Assembly (NCBI GenBank): GCA_003153435.1
Contig: PLYR01000034.1
Span: 34,144-86,763 of the forward strand
Reading direction: 5' to 3'
DNA: 52,620 bases
Source: Bacteroidota bacterium
GTDB lineage: Bacteria; Bacteroidota; Bacteroidia; Palsa-965
This document shows, piece by piece, positions 35,268-43,878 of this stretch. The stretch's first letter is position 1. Each line of letters begins with the position of its first letter. A program made the translations under genes and the position numbers. The notes beneath the pieces were generated by a model, which was not told the origin of the DNA, searched no databases, and saw only the letters and a program-made list of their open reading frames with translations.

Positions 35268-36395
35268 TTAGTAATTAATAACTTGTTCCTCCATTTCAAC
35301 CGGAATTTCACGGAATTCATATTGCTGGGTCCTGAGTTGGGGCTCGAAGCCAGCTTCCCGGATAGCAAGCTGAATGCCTTTGGCGGTAAAACGGTGCGGT
35401 GCTCCGGCGGCAGATACCACATTCTCCTCGATCATGATAGAGCCGAAGTCGTTAGCGCCGGCATGAAGGCAAAGTTGGGCCACTTCCTTGCCTACCGTAA
35501 GCCAGCTAGCTTGAATATTTTCGATATTGGGGAGCATAAGCCTGCTCAAGGCAATCATGCGTATATATTCCTCACCGGAAACCGTATTCTTAATTCCCTT
35601 ATGCCTGCGTAACAGAGTTCCATCATCCTGAAACGGCCAGGGAATAAAAGCCAGAAAGCCTTTAGCATCAACTGGTTTTTCGGATTGGACCTGTCGGAGT
35701 AGCGCGAGGTGTTCAAAGCGTTCATAGATGGTTTCCACATGCCCGAACATCATGGTAGCAGAAGTGGTCAGATTCAGTTTGTGGGCAGCCCGCATGATAT
35801 CCAACCATTCTTTTCCTCCGCATTTTCCTTTGGAAATCAACCTCCTTACACGATCGTTTAAAATCTCCGCTCCAGCTCCTGGCAGGCTATCCAGTCCTGC
35901 TTCTTTCAGAGCATTTAATATTTCTGTATGGGTGGATTTTTCAAGCTTGGTGATGTGGGCAATCTCAGGAGGGCCAAGAGAATGAAGTTTTAGTCTGGGG
36001 TACAGCCTTTTCAGTTCCCGGAACAGATCTGTGTAAAATTTAAGTCCAAGATCAGGGTGGTGCCCCCCTTGTAATAGCAATTGTTCTCCTCCGAAACGGA
36101 ATGTTTCTTCAATTTTTTGTTTATAGGTTTCAATGCTGGTAATGTAAGCTTCGGCATGGCCCGGAATTCTGTAAAAATTACAGAACTTGCAATTAGCTAT
36201 GCAAACGTTGGTAGTATTAACATTTCGATCTATTATCCATGTAACTTTCCCATCAGGTTTTTTCAGTTTACGTAATTCGTTGGCGGCAAATATGAGTTCG
36301 GCCTGTGGTGAATTTTCAAAAAGAAAGACACCTTCTTCAATGGTGAGAAATTCTAACCTAAGGGCCTTTTCGAGCAATTCATCAGTTCGGTTCAA
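35268..36395 (-). CDS. mqnC: Cyclic dehypoxanthinyl futalosine synthase (radical SAM)
   Basis: MqnC carries out the radical cyclisation of dehypoxanthinyl futalosine in the alternative menaquinone pathway. The 375-residue protein has the radical-SAM cluster C65-x3-C69-x2-C72 in NTTNVCIANCKFCNFYR. The family motifs LLQGGHHPDLG, TSATMMFGHVET and GANDFGSIMIEENVV are present. The last distinguishes it from MqnE. The frame starts with TTG at 36395; no ATG lies upstream in frame. The presence of MqnC implies menaquinone made by the futalosine route. Confidence 0.92.
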   Translation of the reverse strand: MNRTDELLEKALRLEFLTIEEGVFLFENSPQAELIFAANELRKLKKPDGKVTWIIDRNVNTTNVCIANCKFCNFYRIPGHAEAYITSIETYKQKIEETFRFGGEQLLLQGGHHPDLGLKFYTDLFRELKRLYPRLKLHSLGPPEIAHITKLEKSTHTEILNALKEAGLDSLPGAGAEILNDRVRRLISKGKCGGKEWLDIMRAAHKLNLTTSATMMFGHVETIYERFEHLALLRQVQSEKPVDAKGFLAFIPWPFQDDGTLLRRHKGIKNTVSGEEYIRMIALSRLMLPNIENIQASWLTVGKEVAQLCLHAGANDFGSIMIEENVVSAAGAPHRFTAKGIQLAIREAGFEPQLRTQQYEFREIPVEMEEQVINY

Positions 36396-36455
36396 GAGGC
36401 TTGGTATTTTATGAAGCTTTTTAGCGGAAAGCTATGATTGATCTTGCAATTTATA

Positions 36456-36463
36456 TACATTTA
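36456..36463 (+). promoter_or_regulatory. Likely promoter -7 element (TACATTTA) for the aminopeptidase gene
   Basis: TACATTTA differs from TAnnTTTG in the last base. Transcription would begin near 36468, 20 bases before the ATG at 36488 and after the alternative start at 36434, so it favours the shorter protein. No clear -33 TTTG is seen. Confidence 0.4.
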
Positions 36464-36487
36464 CGCTCCTCAAAAGTAAGAAATATA

Positions 36488-37918
36488 ATGACAACACTTA
36501 AGAAGATCGCAGCGGTATCGGCGAATGATAATTTAATCATTCTGTGCAGCAGGAAAACAAATTTCCAGGCCCTTGGGTTGAATTTGACAGAAGCTAACTT
36601 CGTGAAATCGGAGCTGGAACAAGACAAGAAGCAGGTGGTTCTGAACCAGTTCAGGCGTTTTATCTTTGTTCAGCTGATTCCTGAAAAAAAATCAGGAGCT
36701 CAAACATTGGAAGCGATGCGCAGAGCCGGAGATGGCATTGCCAAAGTTTGTAATGAATTTAAATTAAAAACGGTTTCCATAGCGGATACAGAAAATAAAC
36801 CGGCATTGGCCCTCGCCCTGGCAGAAGGCATGGCACTGGGGAATTACCAGTTTATTAAATACAAAAGCGACAGACGCACAGAATTGCATAGCCTCAATAT
36901 GATTTGTATAAACAGCAAAAACCTGAAAGAGGTTGAGTTGTCAAACCTGAGCATCTGTGTAGAGGCTACACTTATAGCTCGCTCCCTGGTAAATGAGCCT
37001 GTTAATCATTTGAATGCTGTTAAACTTGCAAAGGAGTTCGAGCGTCTTGGTAAAGAAGCCGGATTCCAGGTCGAAGTGTTGAGTGAAGCCAAGATTCAAT
37101 CGTTGAAAATGGGCGGACTCCTTGCTGTCAATCAGGGCAGTATTGATCCTCCAACATTTACGGTGATGGAATACAAACCTAGAGGAGCCAAGAACAAACG
37201 CCCTTTTGTTCTGATCGGTAAGGGTGTGACCTATGATACAGGAGGTTTAAGTCTTAAACCAACAGCTAATTCCATGGACCTGATGAAATGTGATATGGCA
37301 GGAGGAGCAGCGGTAGGTGCCCTGATGTATGCCGTAGCCAAGGCAAAACTCAAAGTACATGTGATTGCCTTGGTTCCTGCAACAGATAACAGACCTGGAG
37401 AAAATGCGTTTGCGCCTGGCGATATTATTACGATGATGAGTGGACAAACCGTTGAAATGCTTAACTCTGATGCGGAGGGAAGAATGATCCTTGCCGATGC
37501 CCTTCATTATGCAAAACGGTATGAGCCTGAGTTGGTATGTGAATTTTCCACGCTTACAGGAGCGGCTGCAGCGGCTATTGGTGGCGGAGGGATAGTGGTT
37601 ATGGGGAATGCAAATGAAAGTTATAAAAACAAACTGAAAAAAAGCGGGGAAGAGGTTTATGAACGCCTGGCTGAATTTCCATTCTGGGAAGAGTATGATG
37701 AAATGCTCAAATCGGAAATTGCGGACATGAAAAATATAGGGGGTCCTGCCGCAGGAGCAATCACTGCCGGTCGATTCCTCCTGAAGTATACCAACTATCC
37801 CTATATGCATTTTGACATTGCCGGCCCGGCATTCATTTCCGGGAAAGACGGATACAGACCCAAAGGCGCCACTGGCGTAGGGGTCAGGTTAATGTTCAAT
37901 TTTTTCAAGAATCTTTGA
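36488..37918 (+). CDS. Leucyl aminopeptidase (M17 family)
   Basis: M17 enzymes remove N-terminal residues from peptides in the cytoplasm using two metal ions. The protein of about 476 residues has an N-terminal substrate-control domain and a C-terminal catalytic domain. Metal and catalytic motifs are IGKGVTYDTGGLSLKP, MKCDMAGGAAV and the family signature NSDAEGRMILADAL. The late region GGPAAGAITAGRFL is also typical. The ATG at 36488 is chosen over 36434 because of the promoter between them and the start MTTLKKI. pdxA follows after 35 bases. Confidence 0.93.
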   Translation: MTTLKKIAAVSANDNLIILCSRKTNFQALGLNLTEANFVKSELEQDKKQVVLNQFRRFIFVQLIPEKKSGAQTLEAMRRAGDGIAKVCNEFKLKTVSIADTENKPALALALAEGMALGNYQFIKYKSDRRTELHSLNMICINSKNLKEVELSNLSICVEATLIARSLVNEPVNHLNAVKLAKEFERLGKEAGFQVEVLSEAKIQSLKMGGLLAVNQGSIDPPTFTVMEYKPRGAKNKRPFVLIGKGVTYDTGGLSLKPTANSMDLMKCDMAGGAAVGALMYAVAKAKLKVHVIALVPATDNRPGENAFAPGDIITMMSGQTVEMLNSDAEGRMILADALHYAKRYEPELVCEFSTLTGAAAAAIGGGGIVVMGNANESYKNKLKKSGEEVYERLAEFPFWEEYDEMLKSEIADMKNIGGPAAGAITAGRFLLKYTNYPYMHFDIAGPAFISGKDGYRPKGATGVGVRLMFNFFKNL

Positions 37919-37953
37919 TAAGTCAAAAAGAGGAGATCAACTAAAAGAGAATC

Positions 37954-39012
37954 ATGTCAGAAAATAAAATACGGGTCGGAATTTCTCAGGGTGATATCAA
38001 CGGTATCGGTATGGAGGTTATCATTAAGACTTTTCTGGATCCAGCTATATTGGAACTCTGCACACCCGTGGTGTTCAGCTCTCAAAAGACAGCCGCATTC
38101 CACCGGAAATTACTTAATATAGAAGACTTCAGCTTCCATTATATGAAGGCTGGAGAAACACCTAATCCCAAGAGAGTAAATCTGGAGAGCTGTTATGAAG
38201 AGGAAGTTGCAATTGAACCAGGTCAGGGAAGTCCCCTTGCAGGAAAGTATGCCCTGCGTTCCCTGGAAGCAGCTTGCGACGCCATTGAAAAACAGGAAAT
38301 AGATGTGCTTGTTACAGCACCGATTGATAAGCATACGATTCAGAGCGAGGAGTTTAAATTTGCCGGACATACGGAGTATCTGAAAATGCGTTTTGGAAAC
38401 CCATCTGCGCTCATGCTGCTCGTATCTGATGATTTGAAAGTGGGAGTGGTGACCGGGCATATTCCTTTGAAAGAAGTAGCTGCTTCGATCACTCAGGAGT
38501 CTATCCTTGAAAAACTAAATCTTTTGCATCAGACGCTTATTAGTGATTTTGGAATCCGTAAGCCCAAAATAGCTGTGTTAGGGCTCAATCCACATGCGGG
38601 AGACTTGAGTACTATTGGTAAAGAGGAGGAAGAGATCATCATCCCTGCTGTGAACAAAGCTAAAGCTCAAAATATGATGGTTTGGGGCCCATTTCCTGCT
38701 GATGGCTTTTTCGGGAATGCTTCCTTCAGGAAGTATGATGCGGTCCTCGCGATGTATCATGATCAAGGCCTGATCCCATTCAAAACGATAGCCTTTAGCA
38801 CCGGAGTAAATTTTACAGCAGGACTAAGAATAATACGGACTTCCCCTGACCATGGAACGGCTTATGATATTGCCGGAAAAAACCTGGCCGATGAGACCTC
38901 TTTCAGGAGAGCGGTATATCTGGCTTGTGATCTATACCGGAAACGAAAAGAGTACGGGGAGTTAACTGTTAATCCGCTAAAAATCACGCAGTTGAAAAAG
39001 GAAAGAAGTTGA
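37954..39012 (+). CDS. pdxA: 4-hydroxythreonine-4-phosphate dehydrogenase
   Basis: PdxA oxidises 4-phosphohydroxy-L-threonine in the DXP-dependent route to pyridoxal phosphate. The 352-residue protein begins ISQGDINGIGMEVI, has the metal His in TAPIDKHTI and the substrate motif FAGHTEYLK. The late DGFFGNASFRKYDAVLAMYHDQGLIPFK region carries the second metal His. dxs, which makes the other precursor (deoxyxylulose phosphate), is also in this window, though not adjacent. Confidence 0.95.
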   Translation: MSENKIRVGISQGDINGIGMEVIIKTFLDPAILELCTPVVFSSQKTAAFHRKLLNIEDFSFHYMKAGETPNPKRVNLESCYEEEVAIEPGQGSPLAGKYALRSLEAACDAIEKQEIDVLVTAPIDKHTIQSEEFKFAGHTEYLKMRFGNPSALMLLVSDDLKVGVVTGHIPLKEVAASITQESILEKLNLLHQTLISDFGIRKPKIAVLGLNPHAGDLSTIGKEEEEIIIPAVNKAKAQNMMVWGPFPADGFFGNASFRKYDAVLAMYHDQGLIPFKTIAFSTGVNFTAGLRIIRTSPDHGTAYDIAGKNLADETSFRRAVYLACDLYRKRKEYGELTVNPLKITQLKKERS

Positions 39013-39061
39013 TATTAAAAACATTTATCGGAATAAAACAGTATTTATTTGCCAGAATTGC

Positions 39062-39081
39062 TTAAAAATCTCCGTTTTTAA
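39062..39081 (+). terminator. Weak AT-only hairpin after pdxA
   Basis: TTAAAAA (39062-39068) and TTTTTAA (39075-39081) form a seven-base stem round a six-base loop. The stem has no GC pairs, so terminator function is doubtful, but it is the only candidate between pdxA and the next promoter. Confidence 0.3.
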
Positions 39082-39134
39082 CCCACTATTTGATGATTTT
39101 GAGCGAAATGTTCAATATATTATTTTAATGCCTG

Positions 39135-39165
39135 TTTGGTGATGTGGCTTTAATTTTTACCTTTG
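39135..39165 (+). promoter_or_regulatory. Strong consensus promoter of the yceD-rpmF-plsX-fabH-accBC block
   Basis: TTTG (39135-39138), 19 bases, then TACCTTTG (39158-39165): both elements match the Bacteroidota -33/-7 consensus exactly. Transcription would begin near 39170, 15 bases before the first gene. It is the best promoter in the window, as expected for a ribosomal-protein gene. Confidence 0.8.
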
Positions 39166-39184
39166 CAACCTTTTCATGTAAAAC

Positions 39185-39706
39185 ATGCCAACGGCAAGAC
39201 AGTACATAATACAGTTTGCCAATTTGCCTTTGGGAAGGCATGAGTTTGTCTTCCAGGTGAATGATTCGTTCTTTGCAAACTTCGAAAACTCAGAAATCCG
39301 GAAAGGGGATTTCAAGGTGGAAGTTGGATTACAGAAACAGGCCATTATGCTGGTCATGACCTTCAAAATCAAGGGGAAGGCAATGGTTGAATGCGACCGT
39401 TGCGGAGATGAATGCGAGTTGAAGATAGAAGGAGAGCAGAGTCTGATTGTAAAACTGGATGGGGGAGTTGAAGAGGAAGGGGATGAGATCGTTATGCTTT
39501 CCTCCTCAGCAAGCGAGCTTGAAATTTCTCCGTTTATTTATGAGTTTATCATTTTATCTCTCCCTTTGAAGAGAATGCATACTGGGAAAAAAGGTAAAAA
39601 TGCCTGTAATGCGGAAGTGATACGAAAACTGGAAGAGATTGCTGTACACACAGAGAAGCAGGAAGATCCCCGGTGGAATGACTTGAAAAACATTAAATTA
39701 TCTTAA
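39185..39706 (+). CDS. YceD/DUF177-family protein
   Basis: The 173-residue protein has the DUF177 layout, with a beta-rich N-terminal half and the Cys motif VECDRCGDECEL near 75-86. The family is almost always encoded just upstream of rpmF, as here. Homologues have been linked to ribosome or 23S rRNA processing in plants and bacteria, but the bacterial role is not settled. It starts 20 bases after the promoter -7 element and 42 bases separate it from rpmF. Confidence 0.88.
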   Translation: MPTARQYIIQFANLPLGRHEFVFQVNDSFFANFENSEIRKGDFKVEVGLQKQAIMLVMTFKIKGKAMVECDRCGDECELKIEGEQSLIVKLDGGVEEEGDEIVMLSSSASELEISPFIYEFIILSLPLKRMHTGKKGKNACNAEVIRKLEEIAVHTEKQEDPRWNDLKNIKLS

Positions 39707-39748
39707 TATTTTATCTGAATACGCATCCATTAACTAAAAAATAAAGCA

Positions 39749-39934
39749 ATGCCAAATCCTAAACACAAACACTCCAAAAGCCGCAGTGCAAAGCGGAGGA
39801 CTCACTACAAGGCGAGTGCTCCAACTATTAGCACATGCTCAAACTGTGGAGCTCCTGTACTCTATCACCGCGTTTGCGGAGAGTGTGGACACTATAGGGG
39901 TAAACAAGCCATAGAAAAGTCAGTCACTGCTTAA
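39749..39934 (+). CDS. rpmF: Ribosomal protein bL32
   Basis: This 61-residue basic protein of the large ribosomal subunit starts PNPKHKHSKSRSAKRR and has a zinc-ribbon formed by CSNC and CGEC, so it is the zinc-binding form. It is followed by a strong terminator-like hairpin before plsX. The yceD-rpmF-plsX-fabH order is conserved widely in bacteria. Confidence 0.97.
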   Translation: MPNPKHKHSKSRSAKRRTHYKASAPTISTCSNCGAPVLYHRVCGECGHYRGKQAIEKSVTA

Positions 39935-39946
39935 GAGGATATGATG

Positions 39947-39997
39947 AAGGAAATCAGAAAAGTCAGTTCATTAATTGAAATTTCTGATTTCCTTTTT
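39947..39997 (+). terminator. Strong intrinsic terminator between rpmF and plsX
   Basis: AAGGAAATCAGAAA (39947-39960) and TTTCTGATTTCCTT (39981-39994) pair perfectly over 14 bases round a 20-base loop, and the T run continues to 39998. I see no consensus promoter between it and plsX at 40045, so readthrough or a non-standard promoter must feed the fatty-acid genes. Confidence 0.8.
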
Positions 39998-40044
39998 TAT
40001 TCACCTTCTGCGATTGTTTCATCTCTGATAACAGACATTCGCTT

Positions 40045-40983
40045 ATGAATATAGCGATTGACATTATGGGTGGTGATTATGCACCCCGGGCTACTGTTCA
40101 CGGAGCCGTACTGGCTCAGCAAGAACTGCCCCCGCATGTAAAGATTATCCTGATCGGAGATCAGGCTCAAATACTCCCCCTTCTTAAAGAATTTAAGGCG
40201 GAAGCCGGTTCTTTCGACATCATCCATACCACGGATGTGATTGGTATGGGTGAACACCCTACCAAAGCCTTTTCTCAAAAGCCCAAATCGACAATTGCAA
40301 TTGGTTTCCAGCTTCTTAAAGATGGGAAAGCGGATGCCTTTGCCAGCAATGGAAATACCGGTGCCATGTTGGTTGGAAGTATGTTTTCAGTTAAAACAAT
40401 CGCGGGTGTGATCCGGCCCTGTATTACATCTGTTCTGCCTAAAGAAAGCGGTGGGGTAGGATTAATACTGGATGTTGGTACAAATGCCGATTGTAAACCG
40501 GATGTGCTTTATCAGTTTGGTATCCTTGGCTCTCTTTGTGCTGAACATGTTTATGGAATTAAAAATCCTAAAATAGGATTACTTAATATTGGAGAAGAAC
40601 CGGAGAAAGGAAATCTGGTCAGCCAGGCAGCCTACAACATGATGAAGGATACCAAAGATTTTAATTTCATCGGAAATGTGGAAGGGCGTGATCTTTTTGA
40701 TGATAAGACTGATGTAATTGTCTGTGATGGGTTTACAGGAAACGTAGTTCTGAAAGAAGCAGAAGCATTCTATACTATTTTGAGGAAAAGAAATCTTATT
40801 GACGAATATTTCAGCCGCTTCAACTATGAGAATTATGGAGGAACACCAGTCCTGGGGATTAATTCCAATGTAATAATCGGACATGGTATCTCCAGTGAAG
40901 TAGCAGTAAAAAATATGATCAAGCTGGCGAAAGATGTGGCTGAAGCCAAACTTCACGAAAAGATCAAACAAGCCTTTCAATGA
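40045..40983 (+). CDS. plsX: Phosphate acyltransferase PlsX
   Basis: PlsX makes acyl-phosphate from acyl-ACP for the first step of phospholipid synthesis. The 312-residue protein begins NIAIDIMGGDYAPRATVHGAV and has FASNGNTGAMLVGS near 108-121. NIGEEPEKGN and the late VVCDGFTGNVVLKEAE region complete the signature (DVIVCDGFTGNV in full). Its TGA stop overlaps the fabH ATG (ATGA), so the two are translationally coupled. Confidence 0.96.
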   Translation: MNIAIDIMGGDYAPRATVHGAVLAQQELPPHVKIILIGDQAQILPLLKEFKAEAGSFDIIHTTDVIGMGEHPTKAFSQKPKSTIAIGFQLLKDGKADAFASNGNTGAMLVGSMFSVKTIAGVIRPCITSVLPKESGGVGLILDVGTNADCKPDVLYQFGILGSLCAEHVYGIKNPKIGLLNIGEEPEKGNLVSQAAYNMMKDTKDFNFIGNVEGRDLFDDKTDVIVCDGFTGNVVLKEAEAFYTILRKRNLIDEYFSRFNYENYGGTPVLGINSNVIIGHGISSEVAVKNMIKLAKDVAEAKLHEKIKQAFQ

Positions 40984-41984
40984 AAAAAATTACCGCTTCG
41001 ATTACAGGTGTTGCCGGGTATATACCAGATTATATTCTTTCCAATAAAGAGTTGGAAAAGATGGTTGATACAACAGACGAGTGGATACTTAGCAGGACCG
41101 GAATCAGTGAACGACGTATTTTGAAAGGAGAAGGTCAGGGTACTTCTGTAATGTGTATTGAAGCTGTGAACCGTCTACTTGATAAAAAGAAAATTTCTCC
41201 ACTGGATATTGATTTAATCATTGTTGCAACCGTAACACCTGATTATGAATTTCCTTCAACCTCCAATATTGTTTGTGATAAGGTAGGTGCAAAAAATGCC
41301 TGGGGCTACGACCTTAGTGCTGCCTGTTCAGGGTTTCTATTTGCGTTGACAACAGGTGCACAGTTTATTGAAACGGGCCGCTGCAAGAAAGTGATCATCG
41401 TAGGTGGGGATAAAATGTCATCTATTATTGATTATACAGATCGCTCAACGTGTATTATCTTTGGAGATGGGGCAGGGGCAGTACTCCTAGAGCCGGATCC
41501 TGAAGAATTGGGCATTCAAGATTTTATTCTTAAAACAGACGGAGCAGGGATTAAACATCTTTACATGAAAGCGGGAGGATCAGCATACCCATCATGCAGG
41601 GAAACAGTTGATAAGCGGGAACATTTTGTTTATCAGGAAGGTCAGGCCGTATTTAAAAGTGCCGTTAAGGGAATGGCGGATGTCTCCGCCGAACTTCTGG
41701 AAAAAAATAAACTAACCGGCGCTGATATACAGTGGCTGGTTGCGCATCAGGCGAATAAGCGAATAATTGAAGCTACTGCTGAGAGAATTCAGCTGGCTCC
41801 TGAAAAAGTGCTGATGAATATTCAGAGATATGGTAATACGACTGCCGGAACCATACCATTGCTGATGTGGGATTACGAACAGAAATTTAAAAAAGGAGAT
41901 AACATTGTTATTTCAGCCTTTGGAGGCGGCTTCACCTGGGGTGCAATTTATCTCAAGTGGGCCTATAACAGCCAAAATAAATAA
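40980..41984 (+). CDS. fabH: 3-oxoacyl-ACP synthase III
   Basis: FabH condenses an acyl-CoA primer with malonyl-ACP to start fatty-acid synthesis. The 334-residue protein has the catalytic triad C116 (DLSAACSGF), H256 (VAHQANKRI) and N286 (RYGNTTAGT). The N-terminal TDEWILSRTGI signature is intact. It overlaps plsX by four bases and precedes accB by 32. Confidence 0.96.
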   Translation: MKKITASITGVAGYIPDYILSNKELEKMVDTTDEWILSRTGISERRILKGEGQGTSVMCIEAVNRLLDKKKISPLDIDLIIVATVTPDYEFPSTSNIVCDKVGAKNAWGYDLSAACSGFLFALTTGAQFIETGRCKKVIIVGGDKMSSIIDYTDRSTCIIFGDGAGAVLLEPDPEELGIQDFILKTDGAGIKHLYMKAGGSAYPSCRETVDKREHFVYQEGQAVFKSAVKGMADVSAELLEKNKLTGADIQWLVAHQANKRIIEATAERIQLAPEKVLMNIQRYGNTTAGTIPLLMWDYEQKFKKGDNIVISAFGGGFTWGAIYLKWAYNSQNK

Positions 41985-42016
41985 CTAACCGTATTATTAA
42001 CTCAATACCACTTAAA

Positions 42017-42514
42017 ATGAAAATAACTGAAATTCAGGATCTGATCAAGTTCGTTGCAAAATCGGGTGTAAGTGAAGTGGAACTGCAGGATAAGGATTTC
42101 AAGATCATCATCAAAACAGGTAATGTAAAAGGGAAAACGGCAGAGCCGGTAATGATGGTTCAGGCTCCTCAGGTGCAGCAGCCTGTTCAGCAGCAAATTC
42201 AACAAGTTCAGCATACTCCTGAGGCAAAAGCTCCGGAAACTAAAAAGAATGATGCTGCCAATGACGAGTCAAAATTCGTGACTATAAAATCTCCGATGAT
42301 CGGTACTTTTTACCGCCAGAGCGGCCCCGATAAGCCTGTATTTGCTAATGTTGCAGATGAAATAAAACCAGGCAAAGTAATCTGTATCATTGAAGCGATG
42401 AAACTTTTCAATGAGATTGAATCGGATATCACAGGCCGAATTGTGAAAGTCCTGGTAGATGACGCGACCCCGGTTGAATACGATCAGCCCCTTTTCCTTG
42501 TTGAACCGATGTAA
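42017..42514 (+). CDS. accB: Biotin carboxyl carrier protein of acetyl-CoA carboxylase
   Basis: AccB carries the biotin that shuttles CO2 for malonyl-CoA synthesis. The 165-residue protein has an N-terminal helical region and a Gln/Pro/Val-rich flexible linker (about 48-85). The C-terminal biotinyl domain carries the modified Lys K129 in IEAMKLFNEIE. accC begins nine bases after its stop, giving the usual accBC pair. Confidence 0.97.
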   Translation: MKITEIQDLIKFVAKSGVSEVELQDKDFKIIIKTGNVKGKTAEPVMMVQAPQVQQPVQQQIQQVQHTPEAKAPETKKNDAANDESKFVTIKSPMIGTFYRQSGPDKPVFANVADEIKPGKVICIIEAMKLFNEIESDITGRIVKVLVDDATPVEYDQPLFLVEPM

Positions 42515-42523
42515 ATCAAGAAG

Positions 42524-43864
42524 ATGTTTAAAAAAATACTTATTGCTAACAGGGGAGAAATTGCCTTGCGCATTATTCGTACCTGCAGGGAAATGGGAAT
42601 CAAGACGGTGGCGGTATACTCTACTGCTGATAAAGATTCCCTGCACGTAAAATTTGCTGATGAAGCGGTTTGCATAGGCCCCCCCCCAAGCAAAGATTCT
42701 TATCTGAACATTCCTAACATTATCGCTGCCTGCGAGATTACAAATGCCGATGCCATACACCCCGGTTACGGCTTTCTGTCGGAGAATTCAAAATTTTCAC
42801 GGATCTGTCAGAAGCATAATATCAAATTCATCGGAGCAACCCCAGAGCAGATCGATGCGATGGGTGATAAATCCAATGCCAAGGATACTATGCTTAAAGC
42901 GGAAGTCCCTTGTGTGCCAGGCTCAGCCGGATTGCTTGCAGATGCTGAACAGGCTAAAGGGATTGCCATTGAAATAGGATATCCTGTGATCATCAAAGCG
43001 ACCGCTGGAGGTGGAGGTAGAGGAATGAGGATTGTATGGAAAGAGGAAGAACTTGCCGGACATTATGAATCTGCATCTAAAGAAGCAGAAGCCGCTTTCG
43101 GGAATGGTGCAATGTATATGGAAAAATACATTGAAGAACCCCGCCATATTGAAATTCAAATCGCCGGCGACCAGTACGGTAAAGTATGTCATCTGAGTGA
43201 AAGGGATTGTTCCATTCAACGCCGGCACCAGAAACTCATGGAGGAAACTCCATCTCCTTTTATGACCCCCGAATTAAGGGAGAGAATGGGAGAGGCTGCT
43301 ATCAAAGCGGGACTTGCTGTAGCCTATGAAGGAGTGGGGACAGTCGAATTCCTGGTTGACAAATACCGGAATTTTTATTTCATGGAAATGAACACTCGGA
43401 TCCAGGTGGAGCATCCGATAACGGAAGAGGTGATTGACTATGACCTTATCCGGGAACAGATCTTGATCGCGGCAGGGGTACCTATCTCCGGAAAAAACTA
43501 CTACCCTCAGTTACATGCCATAGAATGCCGTATCAATGCAGAAGATCCGTTCAATGGCTTCCGGCCTTCACCGGGAAGAATTACAACCCTCCATACTCCT
43601 GGAGGTCATGGCGTGCGAATCGATTCCCATATCTACGCCGGCTATACAATACCTCCGAATTACGACTCTATGATTGCCAAGGTGATTACTATGGCTCAGA
43701 CCAGAGAAGAAGCAATCATGAAAATGAGCCGGGCACTCGGCGAATTTGTAGTGGAAGGTGTCAAGACCACCATTCCTTTTCACCTCAGACTGATGAAGGA
43801 TGAAAAATTCCTCAAAGGAGATTATACCACCAAGTTCATGGAAAGCTTTGATCTGAAGGAATAA
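42524..43864 (+). CDS. accC: Biotin carboxylase subunit of acetyl-CoA carboxylase
   Basis: AccC carboxylates biotin on AccB using ATP and bicarbonate. The 446-residue ATP-grasp protein begins [20 protein letters not shown]. It has the glycine-rich ATP loop [14 protein letters not shown] near 159-172 and the catalytic region [12 protein letters not shown]. Length and motifs are complete. It is the last gene of the block and ends 14 bases from the convergent SiaB-like gene. The carboxyltransferase genes accA and accD are not in this window. Confidence 0.97.
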   Translation: MFKKILIANRGEIALRIIRTCREMGIKTVAVYSTADKDSLHVKFADEAVCIGPPPSKDSYLNIPNIIAACEITNADAIHPGYGFLSENSKFSRICQKHNIKFIGATPEQIDAMGDKSNAKDTMLKAEVPCVPGSAGLLADAEQAKGIAIEIGYPVIIKATAGGGGRGMRIVWKEEELAGHYESASKEAEAAFGNGAMYMEKYIEEPRHIEIQIAGDQYGKVCHLSERDCSIQRRHQKLMEETPSPFMTPELRERMGEAAIKAGLAVAYEGVGTVEFLVDKYRNFYFMEMNTRIQVEHPITEEVIDYDLIREQILIAAGVPISGKNYYPQLHAIECRINAEDPFNGFRPSPGRITTLHTPGGHGVRIDSHIYAGYTIPPNYDSMIAKVITMAQTREEAIMKMSRALGEFVVEGVKTTIPFHLRLMKDEKFLKGDYTTKFMESFDLKE

Positions 43865-43878
43865 AGGCAGGTTAAAGG

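Noticed and set aside
35268-36395. MqnE (aminofutalosine synthase) instead of MqnC
   Set aside because: The motif GANDFGSIMIEENVV and the DRNVNTTNVC start fit MqnC better; both are radical SAM enzymes of the same pathway.
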